Positions 46,388 through 54,293 of a stretch of DNA of 55,484 nt are shown piece by piece (the first letter of the stretch is position 1; each line of letters starts with the position of its first letter). Location: positions 1 through 55,484 of the forward strand of contig CAQZSK010000009.1 of NCBI GenBank assembly GCA_948934525.1. Reading direction: 5' to 3'. The position numbers were made by a program, and so were the translations under genes. A model generated the notes under the pieces. The model searched no databases. It saw only the letters and a list, made by a program, of their open reading frames with translations, and was not told where the DNA came from. Origin of the DNA: an uncultured Clostridia bacterium (GTDB lineage Bacteria; Bacillota; Clostridia; TANB77; CAG-508).

Positions 46388-47111
46388 ATGAAGAAAAAAA
46401 TAATAGTATTTGTTTTATTAATTGTTGGACTTATTATTTATTTTTGTAATAACAAAGATACTCTTACTTCCAATCTATTTGGTCTTTCTAACAGTTACGA
46501 AATTATTAAATTAGATGAAAATATAAATTATTCTGGAATTGGACAAGAAAAAGTAAATAATGCAGATGGTTATTTTACAACCTTTACTACAATAAATGAG
46601 TATAAAAAAACTTATAAAGAATATAAACAAAACGGAAATGCATCATGGAGCGATAATCACTACTGGGGTGGTACTATGGCTAAAAATGGTTGTGGTATTG
46701 CTGCACTGGCTACCATCTTAAGTGGCTATAGCCAAGACCACACACCAGAAGATCTAAGGCAAAAATATTTCCCTGTTTTAAACTATGACTTGCTATCAGA
46801 CGAGTTATCTCATACCTTTCATATTAAAAACACAGACTTTTTTTATGATAGCCTCCATTTATCAAAGGAAAAATTACAAGAACACTTAAAAACCAATCGA
46901 CCAATTTTAATTTGTGTATGGAATAGCCCTCATAATAATCGTTGGACTACTACTTCACATTACTTAGTTTTACTAGCAACAGATGATAAAGATATGGTAT
47001 ATGTTTCTAACCCAAATCGGTGGTGAAAATGATAGTAAAAGTTCTGGTTGGTATCCATTTGACGAGGTAACTCCCTACATTGCTAAAGCTTTATATATAG
47101 AAAGTTATTGA
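46388..47111 (+). CDS. C39-like cysteine peptidase (needs +1 shift at CGG, 47018-47020)
   Basis: The product has a signal or anchor helix (IIVFVLLIVGLIIYF) and a papain-like C39_2 domain: HYWGGTMAKNGCGIAALATI with the nucleophile Cys, and WTTTSHYLVLLATDDKDMVY with the His. The straight frame ends at SNPN-CGG-TGG-TGA, just where the third catalytic segment begins. Skipping the C at 47018 gives SNPNGGENDSKSSGWYPFDE and a 240-aa protein ending in IAKALYIESY. It is the only plus-strand case, which shows the pattern is tied to the coding strand. AGGAGG lies 12 bases before the ATG, farther than usual. Confidence 0.87.
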
Positions 47112-47112
47112 T

Positions 47113-47158
47113 AAAAAAATAGCACCCAAATTTTTAACATTTTTGGTGCTATTTTTTT
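47113..47158. terminator. bidirectional terminator
   Basis: AATAGCACC / GGTGCTATT stem, flanked by seven A and seven T, between the convergent peptidase and dehydrogenase genes. It starts two bases after the +1-frame stop codon at 47109-47111. Confidence 0.88.
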
Positions 47159-47172
47159 AATACACTTACCTT

Positions 47173-48249
47173 TTATTTTACATATTCATTTAAAGGTTTT
47201 GATTTGTAATTTAGTTCTCCGAATTTTTCTGTTGTTACATATCCCGCTTCTGCATTTATAACATCTGGAATACGGTTTACAACACTTGCACATGTTAATT
47301 CTACTGTAGCAGGTCTTGCAACTGTGATCGTAGTTTCTGGCTCTCCATAAATGGTCCATTCATTTTTGTCATAGTCTTCTTTAGAATATACTTTTCCAAT
47401 ACATTCACTTTCAATGGTAACTCCCTCTTTAGTAGTTGTTGTAACAACTGCACTCATTCCTGTAGCATCTCCTGCTTTTACAGTTGTTCCTAATGTTTCT
47501 GAATGGATATCCTCTTTGTAAGTTTGTGGTACTGTTTTTTGTGTTTGGCTTTCTACTGTTAATCCTAATTTTGAACATAACCATCCATTTACATTCCACA
47601 TATAAGATGGTAAGTATTCTCCACTTTCAATTACTTTTTGTCTTTCTTCATCTGAAATTCTATCTACTGAAGCTACTTCTTTGTCAAACTCTTCTAAAGT
47701 AAGTCCTGAACCATGTGCTTTTGCTAATGCAATACCATAGTCTTCTACATTATAGCTTGAACTTCCTTTGATTTTTGTGATTTTTTGAGTAGAACCTGCA
47801 ATAGAACTAATTAATTGTCCCCAATAAATATCTTGGTATCCGCTTCCTGTTATAGTACATCCTGTTTGTTTTGCCATTTCATCTAATTCTTTGAAGATAT
47901 TTGGATTTGAATTTTGTGGATAAAATGCTTCTTCACAAGTTGTAATAGCATTTACTCCTAATTTTGCACAAAGCATTAAGGCATCTCTTGTTTCAGAAAT
48001 TAAACTCATTGTAGTAACAATTGCAATATCTGGTTTTACTTGTTTCATCATTTCTTCTGCTTGTTCTAATGCTGTTACAACAACGTTTTTCTTTTCTCCT
48101 CCCATTACTTCGCCTATATCTTTTCCAATAACGCTAGGATTTACATCAATAGCTCCAACTATTTCTCCACCTTTTTCGTAAACATAGCGCATTGTATATA
48201 CTGCCATTTTACCTGTTCCGAATTGTACGACCTTTACTTTTCTATCCAT
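47173..48249 (-). CDS. 2,4-diaminopentanoate dehydrogenase-like NAD(P) oxidoreductase
   Basis: This 358-aa protein has the N-terminal Rossmann motif VKVVQFGTGKMAVYTMRYV, a dihydrodipicolinate-reductase-like fold (GAIDVNPSVIGKDIGEVMG, NAITTCEEAFYPQNSNP) and ITGSGYQDIYWGQLISSIAG. This pattern matches the diaminopentanoate dehydrogenase (Ord) family of clostridial ornithine fermentation. The ornithine pathway neighbours (orr, oraE) are not here, so the substrate is uncertain. A leader of about 70 bases contains a structured inverted repeat. AAGGAGG precedes the ATG. Confidence 0.83.
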   Translation of the reverse strand: MDRKVKVVQFGTGKMAVYTMRYVYEKGGEIVGAIDVNPSVIGKDIGEVMGGEKKNVVVTALEQAEEMMKQVKPDIAIVTTMSLISETRDALMLCAKLGVNAITTCEEAFYPQNSNPNIFKELDEMAKQTGCTITGSGYQDIYWGQLISSIAGSTQKITKIKGSSSYNVEDYGIALAKAHGSGLTLEEFDKEVASVDRISDEERQKVIESGEYLPSYMWNVNGWLCSKLGLTVESQTQKTVPQTYKEDIHSETLGTTVKAGDATGMSAVVTTTTKEGVTIESECIGKVYSKEDYDKNEWTIYGEPETTITVARPATVELTCASVVNRIPDVINAEAGYVTTEKFGELNYKSKPLNEYVK

Positions 48250-48321
48250 AATTTCCTCCTTCTTCCTATTTCATAACTTCTAAACTTGAAATAAGACTTA
48301 AAATTTAATCTTTCGATTTAT
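48250..48321 (-). promoter_or_regulatory. structured 5-prime leader of the dehydrogenase gene
   Basis: ATTTCATAA and TTATGAAAT enclose an inner AAGATTAAA/TTTAAGTCTT hairpin. The arms end just upstream of the AAGGAGG. It could be a regulatory leader; no riboswitch consensus recognised. Confidence 0.4.
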
Positions 48322-48327
48322 GAAATA

Positions 48328-48357
48328 ATTATACACTAAACTTCATTTTTTATTCAA
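48328..48357 (-). promoter_or_regulatory. promoter of the dehydrogenase gene
   Basis: TTGAAT, 18 bp, TATAAT with an upstream TG (minus strand). Confidence 0.7.
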
Positions 48358-48378
48358 TAGTTATAGATTGTTTTCATG

Positions 48379-48416
48379 AAAAAAGCAAATAATTAATAAC
48401 TTAATTATCTGCTTTT
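48379..48416 (-). terminator. terminator of the DUF2185 gene
   Basis: AAAAGCAGATAATTAA pairs with ATTAATTATTTGCTTTT around a three-base loop and is followed by U residues on the minus strand. Confidence 0.8.
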
Positions 48417-48420
48417 CTAC

Positions 48421-48795
48421 CTATCTTTCTTGCTTTTCCATTACAATTTCCTTATCTTGGCTATCTACTTCAAATTTATGATTATCTACTCTAATGAAAG
48501 TTGTGCCGATTGGTGAATCTAAATATGGAATAATATCAGGGTCATAATTGCAAATTGTATTTAGTGCAAATACATGTACATTATCTGGATTATCACTATA
48601 TTCGTCACTTTCATCACCCTTCATGAATCTCCACCCACTATCTGGAACACCTTCATCAGGTTCTTCTCTATACATATATCCTACTTTCCATCCTTCTTTT
48701 GTAATTTTATCAGAAACTAAACAACCTTCTGGTCCTTTGCCATTCCAATCTAATAATTCTTTAATTTCAATATCAATAAATCCATTCTGTTCCAT
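48421..48795 (-). CDS. DUF2185 domain protein (immunity-like)
   Basis: This 124-aa protein contains GCLVSDKITKEGWKVGYMYR, DSGWRFMKGDESDEYSDNPD and ICNYDPDIIPYLDSPIGTTF, the DUF2185 pattern (related to the Imm33 immunity fold). Such proteins are often stand-alone copies of contact-toxin immunity genes; no toxin gene is adjacent. It follows the deoxyribosyltransferase-like gene by 20 bases. Confidence 0.83.
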   Translation of the reverse strand: MEQNGFIDIEIKELLDWNGKGPEGCLVSDKITKEGWKVGYMYREEPDEGVPDSGWRFMKGDESDEYSDNPDNVHVFALNTICNYDPDIIPYLDSPIGTTFIRVDNHKFEVDSQDKEIVMEKQER

Positions 48796-48815
48796 ATTAA
48801 TTTCCTTTCTTTTTA

Positions 48816-49121
48816 TTATTCTATTAAATCTGTATAATACATAACTTCTTTATTTAATGATTTTGCAAATTCTATTTCACTTTTTGTACTGTTTCCTATA
48901 TAGTTATTTACATTAACAACTAATATCGCATCTGATAATTTTATTTTTTCTTTGTGCATTTTATCAATCATCAAACCTTCCTCTTGTGTATAATCATTTT
49001 TATCAGATTTTGCAAGTTCATTTGGAGTTAACATACAATTTCCCTTTAAAGTCATTTTTTCTGTTATTTCTGCCATTTCTTTTTTGAATTTTAAACTACC
49101 ACATACTGTTATTATTTTCAT
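48816..49121 (-). CDS. nucleoside 2-deoxyribosyltransferase-like protein
   Basis: This 101-aa protein has KIITVCGSLKFKKEMAEI, MIDKMHKEKIKLSDAILVVN and YIGNSTKSEIEFAKSLNKEV, the nucleoside 2-deoxyribosyltransferase-like Rossmann fold used for nucleotide salvage or signalling. I start at MKIITV (49121), preceded by GAGGAG; the open frame extends 20 codons upstream into the neighbouring gene. Confidence 0.8.
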   Translation of the reverse strand: MKIITVCGSLKFKKEMAEITEKMTLKGNCMLTPNELAKSDKNDYTQEEGLMIDKMHKEKIKLSDAILVVNVNNYIGNSTKSEIEFAKSLNKEVMYYTDLIE

Positions 49122-49171
49122 TTTACATTTTTCTCCTCTACTAATTGTAATTTTCCACTTAGATAAATCTT

Positions 49172-49570
49172 CTAAAACCATCCATTAAAAGGACTAAAAA
49201 TCATTAAAAATAAAAGTGCTAATATATGTATTACAATCCAAGACCAAATCGTTTTTGTTATGCCATATTTATTTTTTCCATATCTAATATAGTATGTTCC
49301 TAATATGCTAAAGGAAATAATACAATAGATAATCACTAAAATACAAAATGGATTTCTATATGGATATCTATCAAATTTATCAAGTCTAATGGTCCATTGT
49401 ATAAAGCCACAAGAATATTGTACCAAACAATAAATTAGAAAATGTAAAACCGCTAAAATGGAAATCTTTTTTATTTCTTTTGAATTTGATTGTATTACTG
49501 ATATACTTCCAATTATTATGATAGCTAACATTGCTATCGTAGCCCAACTAAAGTATAAAATCTTCGCCAT
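49172..49570 (-). CDS. four-helix membrane protein of unknown function
   Basis: The 132-aa product is largely hydrophobic, with about four helices (IAMLAIIIIGSISVIQS, ILAVLHFLIYCLVQYSC, FCILVIIYCIISFSILGTYY, IWSWIVIHILALLFLMIF). No family recognised. Separated from the following zinc-ribbon gene by a terminator, so it begins its own short unit. Confidence 0.65.
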   Translation of the reverse strand: MAKILYFSWATIAMLAIIIIGSISVIQSNSKEIKKISILAVLHFLIYCLVQYSCGFIQWTIRLDKFDRYPYRNPFCILVIIYCIISFSILGTYYIRYGKNKYGITKTIWSWIVIHILALLFLMIFSPFNGWF

Positions 49571-49612
49571 ATTTCCTCACTTCTAAATTGCTATCTTATG
49601 TTTCGATTATAT

Positions 49613-49650
49613 CATAAAAGACAAGTAATTTTCAACTTAATTACTTGCCT
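49613..49650 (-). terminator. terminator of the zinc-ribbon gene
   Basis: GGCAAGTAATT / AATTACTTGTC stem then UUUU on the minus strand. Confidence 0.8.
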
Positions 49651-49665
49651 TATTTATTGTAATTT

Positions 49666-50022
49666 CTATTTTACTTTTTTATAAATGTTTTCACAAGATT
49701 TACATGTAATTTTCATTTCATAGTTAACTACTTTTTTATCCAATATTGTAATTAAAGGTTCACTATCTTTTGGACAGCATAATCTATTTTTAATATTCAC
49801 TAATTCATCAGCACAACTTGTACCTGTTTTACTATCTTCAAAATCTAAAAATGCACTACCTTGACTTCCACAATTACATTTATATTTCAATTCTAATCTA
49901 TCATAAGTAGAATAACATAAATATCCTATGTTTTCATTACACTTATCACAATACATCCACCCACCATAATTTGTTGCTAGTCTTGTATTTACTAGTTCTT
50001 TATTTTTTAATACTCTTGCCAT
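49666..50022 (-). CDS. zinc-ribbon protein of unknown function
   Basis: This 118-aa protein has three cysteine pairs spaced as in zinc ribbons (YCDKCNENIGYLC, YKCNCGSQGSA, ITCKSCENIY) plus a CC pair in the middle. No other domain recognised. I start at MARVLK (50022), behind AAAGGAGG; an upstream ATG in the same frame overlaps the VanZ stop. Confidence 0.65.
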   Translation of the reverse strand: MARVLKNKELVNTRLATNYGGWMYCDKCNENIGYLCYSTYDRLELKYKCNCGSQGSAFLDFEDSKTGTSCADELVNIKNRLCCPKDSEPLITILDKKVVNYEMKITCKSCENIYKKVK

Positions 50023-50048
50023 AAATTTACCTCCTTTAATATTTGTCA

Positions 50049-50567
50049 TTATCTATCTTTTATATAATTTAATATTTTAGTTGTTAGTGGTTTAAATATA
50101 TAATACATTATATACCCAAGCACTCCTCCAGTTACATTTGTTATTATGTCGGTTATATCTGATGACCTAAAACCACTTATGAAAGGTTGCAGTATTTCTA
50201 TACTCAAACTTAATAGAAAAGTATAAAAAACAACCTTTAATAATTTAGCATTTTCTTTTTTGGTTAAAGGTAATAAAAATCCAAAAGGAACTGTCATTAT
50301 AACATTTAGCCCTACCTGTCTAATAAAATCTCCTCTACTATTTAAAACATCAACAAATGGAACTAAATTCATTGGTGTATATGTGTGATTAAATACAAAT
50401 GGTATGGCTGTTACTATAGGCATTAAAGTAAAATATAATACAAAAGATAAATATATATACATTGTAGTATTTACAAGCAATACATCTCTTCCTTTTGCTT
50501 TCCATTTTTTATAAAATTTTAAAAAATATATTATAATTAACACGACAAAGTCTACTAACTCTTTCAT
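50049..50567 (-). CDS. VanZ family membrane protein
   Basis: This 172-aa protein has four to five helices and VanZ marks: FTLMPIVTAIPFVFNHTYTP, MNLVPFVDVLNSRGDFIR, NVIMTVPFGFLLPLTKKEN, EILQPFISGFRSSDITDIIT and NVTGGVLGYIMYYIF. VanZ-like proteins are linked to low-level teicoplanin resistance and other envelope functions; here it is a stand-alone homologue, not part of a van cluster. Confidence 0.9.
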   Translation of the reverse strand: MKELVDFVVLIIIYFLKFYKKWKAKGRDVLLVNTTMYIYLSFVLYFTLMPIVTAIPFVFNHTYTPMNLVPFVDVLNSRGDFIRQVGLNVIMTVPFGFLLPLTKKENAKLLKVVFYTFLLSLSIEILQPFISGFRSSDITDIITNVTGGVLGYIMYYIFKPLTTKILNYIKDR

Positions 50568-50592
50568 ATCCCATCACTCTCTCAATTTATAT

Positions 50593-51000
50593 TCATTTTC
50601 TATTCGGCTTTCTTTTTATCAAAAGTAATTTTTTTAAATCTTCTAATAGTGAATCATCAGTTATTTCAAACATAACCCATTTCCCATCATGAAATGTTTG
50701 AGCATTATCATAGGTTTCTAGTGCATCAGGCGAAAGCTCTTTTCTTATTTCTTCAACTTTAGCTCTTTCATCTTTCCCAAAGATTATCATAAAACCTAAT
50801 ACATTTTCCTTAAAATAAAATGCACATAAAGTTTTTCCACCTTTTTTGAACTTATATTCATAAACCCATTTCTTACCACCATTATTCCAAGTTTGATCCA
50901 TGTCATATAACAATGTTATTGCATCAACCATATCATAAAAAATATTGACTTTATCAACTCCAACTAATCTCTCTAGTTCTTCGCTTTTTATATTTTTCAT
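50593..51000 (-). CDS. DUF3788 family protein
   Basis: The 135-aa product has QTWNNGGKKWVYEYKFKKGG, LCAFYFKENVLGFMIIFGKD and AQTFHDGKWVMFEITDDSLL, the DUF3788 pattern found in many gut Firmicutes. Function unknown, soluble. Ends 25 bases before the VanZ gene. Confidence 0.8.
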   Translation of the reverse strand: MKNIKSEELERLVGVDKVNIFYDMVDAITLLYDMDQTWNNGGKKWVYEYKFKKGGKTLCAFYFKENVLGFMIIFGKDERAKVEEIRKELSPDALETYDNAQTFHDGKWVMFEITDDSLLEDLKKLLLIKRKPNRK

Positions 51001-51040
51001 TTTATTGCTCGTCCTTTTCCTATATATTGTAATTTAACAA

Positions 51041-51463
51041 TTACTTAATATCAAATTTCTCTGTTTTCAAATCACAATAATATCTACCACTTGTAGCAGT
51101 AAATTTTAGAACACAATAATCTGGATCAGTCACACCTTGTTTATAAAACAAGGTATCTCCCTTTTCCCAAATCATGTTTTTAGTTTCTGGGTCTGTTAAG
51201 ACTTCCATTTTTCCTTTTAGCATAACACCAACATACTTAATTAACCCTTTATGATAAAAGTATATACTAGCATTAGGGTTATTTTTATATTGCTTTACTC
51301 GCATTGACGAAGTATTAGTAGAAAAGTAAAACTCTTTTAGTCCTATTCTTTTTCTAGGTTTTAGCATGGCTTTTACATTTGGATATTTTTCTTCATCAAT
51401 AGAACATATAAAACTAACTTTCTGTTTATCAATCAATTTTTCTATTTTCTTTAAATCCATCAT
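51041..51463 (-). CDS. pyridoxamine 5-phosphate oxidase-like FMN-binding protein
   Basis: The 140-aa split-barrel protein has KVSFICSIDEEKYPNVKAML, FSTNTSSMRVKQYKNNPNAS and VGVMLKGKMEVLTDPETKN. It is too short to be a true PNPOx. These stand-alone barrels usually bind FMN or F420 and reduce small molecules; the substrate is unknown. Confidence 0.88.
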   Translation of the reverse strand: MMDLKKIEKLIDKQKVSFICSIDEEKYPNVKAMLKPRKRIGLKEFYFSTNTSSMRVKQYKNNPNASIYFYHKGLIKYVGVMLKGKMEVLTDPETKNMIWEKGDTLFYKQGVTDPDYCVLKFTATSGRYYCDLKTEKFDIK

Positions 51464-51485
51464 GCTTCATCTCTCTTTCCATTTA

Positions 51486-51818
51486 CTATTTTTCAGTACA
51501 ATGGCACTCTGGGTTAGTACAAGTGCAATTAGGATTATATCCACTAGCACATTCCTCAGTACAAGTACATTTCCATCTTTTTAAATTAGGAAACAACTTT
51601 ACACAATGTTCTTTCATCTCTTCATTAGTCATACCTGCTTGTTCTCCATACTTTGAACACATTTCTATATATTCTTCCATAGTAACCTTATCTATAAATT
51701 CTCCATTTTCATAGCAATATTTGCAATAATCTTCACTAATACTTCCATCTGTATTCGTACCTAATTGTTCCTTTGAAGTTATTGGCATACCACAACTTTG
51801 ACATATTTTATTCTCCAT
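51486..51818 (-). CDS. zinc-ribbon_2 (PF12674-type) cysteine-rich protein
   Basis: This 110-aa protein has the N-terminal ribbon KICQSCGMPITSKEQLGTN and SEDYCKYCYENGEF, VTMEEYIEMCSKYGEQAGMT, LFPNLKRWKC and a cysteine-rich tail (CTCTEECASGYNPNC). The tail adds about ten cysteines beyond the family core. The start at 51818 lies eight bases after TGGAGG; the ORF could extend five codons upstream through that site. Confidence 0.8.
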   Translation of the reverse strand: MENKICQSCGMPITSKEQLGTNTDGSISEDYCKYCYENGEFIDKVTMEEYIEMCSKYGEQAGMTNEEMKEHCVKLFPNLKRWKCTCTEECASGYNPNCTCTNPECHCTEK

Positions 51819-51859
51819 TTCTTCTTCCTCCATCTAAAAGTATTTTTCAAAAGGATTAT

Positions 51860-51896
51860 ATCATAAAAGGCAGATATTCTACAAACTATCTGCCAA
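51860..51896 (-). terminator. terminator of the 99-aa ABM-like gene
   Basis: GGCAGATA / TATCTGCC stem followed by UUUUAUG on the minus strand. Confidence 0.8.
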
Positions 51897-51904
51897 ATTA
51901 TTTA

Positions 51905-52204
51905 TTAATATTTTTTTATAAACTTTGAAATCAAAGCTCTACAAGTGTTCATTTGAATACAATCATAAAAATTTTGCGTTACTTCTTTTCCCTGTCCTAC
52001 TGTTGTAGCATTTTGGGCATCTTCTTCTGTTTCCCAAAGTACAAAATCAGTCCATACTTTATCTTGTAAATAATGTTCCCAAGAAATAAACCCTTTTGCT
52101 TTAGAAATAACTTCATCATGTAATTTTTGTGTCAACTCCATAAACTGTTCTTCACTCACATCTTTCTTAAGCTTATATGAAAAAATCCATGCAGTTTTTG
52201 CCAT
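51905..52204 (-). CDS. ABM-like (dimeric alpha/beta barrel) small protein
   Basis: The 99-aa product has WIFSYKLKKDVSEEQFMELT, KGFISWEHYLQDKVWTDFVL and WETEEDAQNATTVGQGKEV, resembling the antibiotic-biosynthesis-monooxygenase/EthD-type ferredoxin-like barrel. No catalytic role can be read from the sequence. Confidence 0.65.
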   Translation of the reverse strand: MAKTAWIFSYKLKKDVSEEQFMELTQKLHDEVISKAKGFISWEHYLQDKVWTDFVLWETEEDAQNATTVGQGKEVTQNFYDCIQMNTCRALISKFIKKY

Positions 52205-52232
52205 CTTATTCCCCCCTTTATTCTCTATATTC

Positions 52233-52865
52233 TTATTTCACCTTTACACCTAATAAATAAAGCAAATCCATAACTTGAAACTGGTCTATTGTAGTTCCTT
52301 TTATATCCTCTATTGTAATAGCAATTCCTTCTATTTTGCTACTCGATAAATCAATATCTCTTAAGCTTGTTTTAAAAAACTTTGCTTGTGTTAAATCTAC
52401 ATTTTCAAAATAAGTATTTTTCATTTTAACTTCTTGAAAATAGCTATTCTTTAATCCTGTATCTTTCAATAACATATTTTCTATGCTCGTCATCGAAAAA
52501 TTCATATAACTTCCATTGTTTTCTAGAAATGCAACTTGATATAGCCTACTTTCTGCAAAATTACAACCTGAAATTTTACAATCCATGAATTCACATCGAA
52601 TAAACGTAGTTTCTAAAAACTCTGTGTTAGAAAAATTGCATTTATCAAAAATTACATCTTTAAAAGTACATTTCTCTAATCTCCCCTTTTGCATACAAAC
52701 ATTTTTAAATTTACAATGCTCAAATTCAGCTTCATATAAACTGCTATTATCACATTCTTGATTTTCAAAATCATAGTAATCTAATTTTTCATCTTCTTTT
52801 AAAATACTAAGGTCTCCCTTTTCTAACTCTTTCATTTGAAGATTTTGTGGTTTTAAAATATTCAT
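52233..52865 (-). CDS. pentapeptide-repeat protein
   Basis: The 210-aa product is a right-handed quadrilateral beta-helix: successive units such as CDNSSLYEAEFEHCKFKNVC, CTFKDVIFDKCNFSNTEFLE and CKISGCNFAESRLYQVAFLE with F or L every fifth residue. Shape resembles Qnr/MfpA DNA mimics, but there is no loop insert typical of QnrB, so gyrase protection is only a possibility. It lies just downstream of the TfoX-C gene. Confidence 0.85.
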   Translation of the reverse strand: MNILKPQNLQMKELEKGDLSILKEDEKLDYYDFENQECDNSSLYEAEFEHCKFKNVCMQKGRLEKCTFKDVIFDKCNFSNTEFLETTFIRCEFMDCKISGCNFAESRLYQVAFLENNGSYMNFSMTSIENMLLKDTGLKNSYFQEVKMKNTYFENVDLTQAKFFKTSLRDIDLSSSKIEGIAITIEDIKGTTIDQFQVMDLLYLLGVKVK

Positions 52866-52875
52866 CTATTCTCCT

Positions 52876-53139
52876 TCACAAGTTTTCTTTCCATTGGTCT
52901 ATAAATTCTTTTAACTCTCTTTTAGTTTCTTCTGGTAACTGATTATATTCTACATTATCAATTGCCCCTTGAAGAGTATATAAATGGACTAAACAAATTC
53001 CTGGATATTTTAGTTTTAATCTAAGCCAAGTCTCTTTGCTTCCCATTCTTTTTAGTTCTTCTTCTGAACTTATTCCTATTGATTTTAATTTTCTTTCCAT
53101 TTCTTTTCCAATATTTCTTAACGAAGTCAATTCCCCCAT
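52876..53139 (-). CDS. TfoX C-terminal domain protein
   Basis: The 87-aa product is one TfoX_C (HhH-like) domain: LTSLRNIGKEMERKLKSIGI, SSEEELKRMGSKETWLRLK and KYPGICLVHLYTLQGAIDNV. Stand-alone TfoX_C proteins are common in Firmicutes; function not established. It starts four bases after the membrane-protein gene ends. Confidence 0.88.
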   Translation of the reverse strand: MGELTSLRNIGKEMERKLKSIGISSEEELKRMGSKETWLRLKLKYPGICLVHLYTLQGAIDNVEYNQLPEETKRELKEFIDQWKENL

Positions 53140-53142
53140 AAT

Positions 53143-53694
53143 CTACTTCCCTTTCTTATCCCATATAAAAAATATACTTGCAAGGACTAGTAATATAGTG
53201 ATTAATAAAATATCCCACATATCCATAATTGGCTCTAAAATCATTTTAGATAATGCAATATTTATCATAAAACTAACAGGTATGGCTAATAAAAAAGTAA
53301 TTCCTATTGCCTTCCTTTTTCTAGTTTTCAATCTCTTGAAAATTCCAAATATACACCACATATATGAAATTGCAATTAGTGACATAACTACTCCTATTGA
53401 AAACACAGATTTTTCTTTTACTAAAATACTTAGTACATACAAATATGGAATTGTAAAAATACTGAAACTAATTAGGCTTTTACTACTCCCTCTTTTCCCC
53501 CATTTTATAATAGGAATAAATACTAACCATGTAAAAACAATAGAACTTGTTGTAATTCTAGACCAAGTAAATTGATTAGAAATTGCAAAGTCACAAATTA
53601 CACATACTAGTAGCCCTAAAAACAATAATGATGAAAATAGAACAGCAACAATTGTATTTTTCTTAATTTCTACTTTTTGATTACTCTTTTCCAT
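53143..53694 (-). CDS. multi-pass membrane protein of unknown function
   Basis: The 183-aa product has about six hydrophobic helices (VAVLFSSLLFLGLLVCVIC, IVFTWLVFIPIIKWG, SIGVVMSLIAISYMWCIFGI, AIGITFLLAIPVSFMINIAL, ILLITILLVLASIFFIWD) and a short basic C-terminus. No family recognised. Probably co-transcribed with tfoX-C and the pentapeptide gene downstream. Confidence 0.65.
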   Translation of the reverse strand: MEKSNQKVEIKKNTIVAVLFSSLLFLGLLVCVICDFAISNQFTWSRITTSSIVFTWLVFIPIIKWGKRGSSKSLISFSIFTIPYLYVLSILVKEKSVFSIGVVMSLIAISYMWCIFGIFKRLKTRKRKAIGITFLLAIPVSFMINIALSKMILEPIMDMWDILLITILLVLASIFFIWDKKGK

Positions 53695-53724
53695 ATTTTT
53701 CTCCCATCTATTTTTTACATCATA

Positions 53725-53760
53725 ACATAAAAGTAAGTAGCTTGCAATTAGCTACTTACT
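53725..53760 (-). terminator. terminator overlapping the flavodoxin stop codon
   Basis: AGTAAGTAGC / GCTACTTACT stem, nine-base loop, then UUUU. The TAG stop at 53752-53754 is inside the stem. Confidence 0.8.
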
Positions 53761-54225
53761 CAATTCTTGGATAAATTTCTCTATATTCTCCTCTAATATC
53801 TCTATCTTCTTGCTTTCTTCTATACTTTTACTTACCATTTTAACAATCCACTTATCAAAGCCTTTTTGCTTTTGCAGATCCAATTCCCCACCAAAAGAAA
53901 CATAAGTAATGGCACTTTCTAGTAAATCCTTTGGGATATTTTCTTCATAATATTTTTTCCAATTTTCATGAAATCCACAGCAAATAAAATAGGCTGTCTT
54001 TTTTTCCTTCAATATCTCTCTATTGTTTATTAAAAATTTCTTTATTCTATTATCCATCATCCCTATTCTAATTGGACTACCAATAACAATTAAGTCATAT
54101 TGGCTAATATCTTCCTTTTGCTCCTCTATATTAACAACTGTAGCATCTTTCAATTGTTCTTTCATCCTTTTAGCACACTTTTGGGTCGTCCCTGTTTTAC
54201 TTGCATAAATAATTAGAGTTTTCAA
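53752..54225 (-). CDS. flavodoxin domain protein
   Basis: The 157-aa FMN-binding protein has the phosphate loop LIIYASKTGTTQKCAKRM, then YDLIVIGSPIRIGMMDNRIK and KKTAYFICCGFHENWKKYYE. It resembles the flavodoxin-like family that includes HemG-type protoporphyrinogen oxidase; no heme genes are nearby, so a general electron carrier is more likely. Confidence 0.87.
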   Translation of the reverse strand: MKTLIIYASKTGTTQKCAKRMKEQLKDATVVNIEEQKEDISQYDLIVIGSPIRIGMMDNRIKKFLINNREILKEKKTAYFICCGFHENWKKYYEENIPKDLLESAITYVSFGGELDLQKQKGFDKWIVKMVSKSIEESKKIEILEENIEKFIQELSK

Positions 54226-54254
54226 TTTATCTCCTCCTTTTACAAATTATTATA

Positions 54255-54290
54255 CAAAAAAAAGCAAACTATTTCTAGTCTACTTTTTTC
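54255..54290 (-). terminator. terminator of the VOC-family gene
   Basis: AAGTAGACT / AGTTTGCTT stem with wobble pairs, followed by eight U on the minus strand. Confidence 0.7.
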
Positions 54291-54293
54291 TTT

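Noticed and set aside
16039..47020. Seven independent pseudogenes or sequencing indels
   Set aside because: All seven are the same change (extra C before GGN, same phase, coding strand), the rest of each gene is intact, and at least ftsH is expected to be important for viability. The one true decayed gene here (Uma2 at 7493-7906) breaks without CGG.
16039..47020. Simple reassignment of CGG to another amino acid
   Set aside because: Reassignment keeps the frame; here the frame must change by +1 at each CGG to restore homology.
16039..47020. Classical +1 slippage by re-pairing of the P-site tRNA (prfB type)
   Set aside because: The preceding codons are all different in kind (CAA, AGT, ACA, CTT, AGT, CCT, AAT), most cannot re-pair in +1, and no Shine-Dalgarno-like stimulator is common to them.
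48250..48321. Known riboswitch in the dehydrogenase leader
   Set aside because: No lysine, SAM, glycine or other consensus core was recognised; only inverted repeats are visible.
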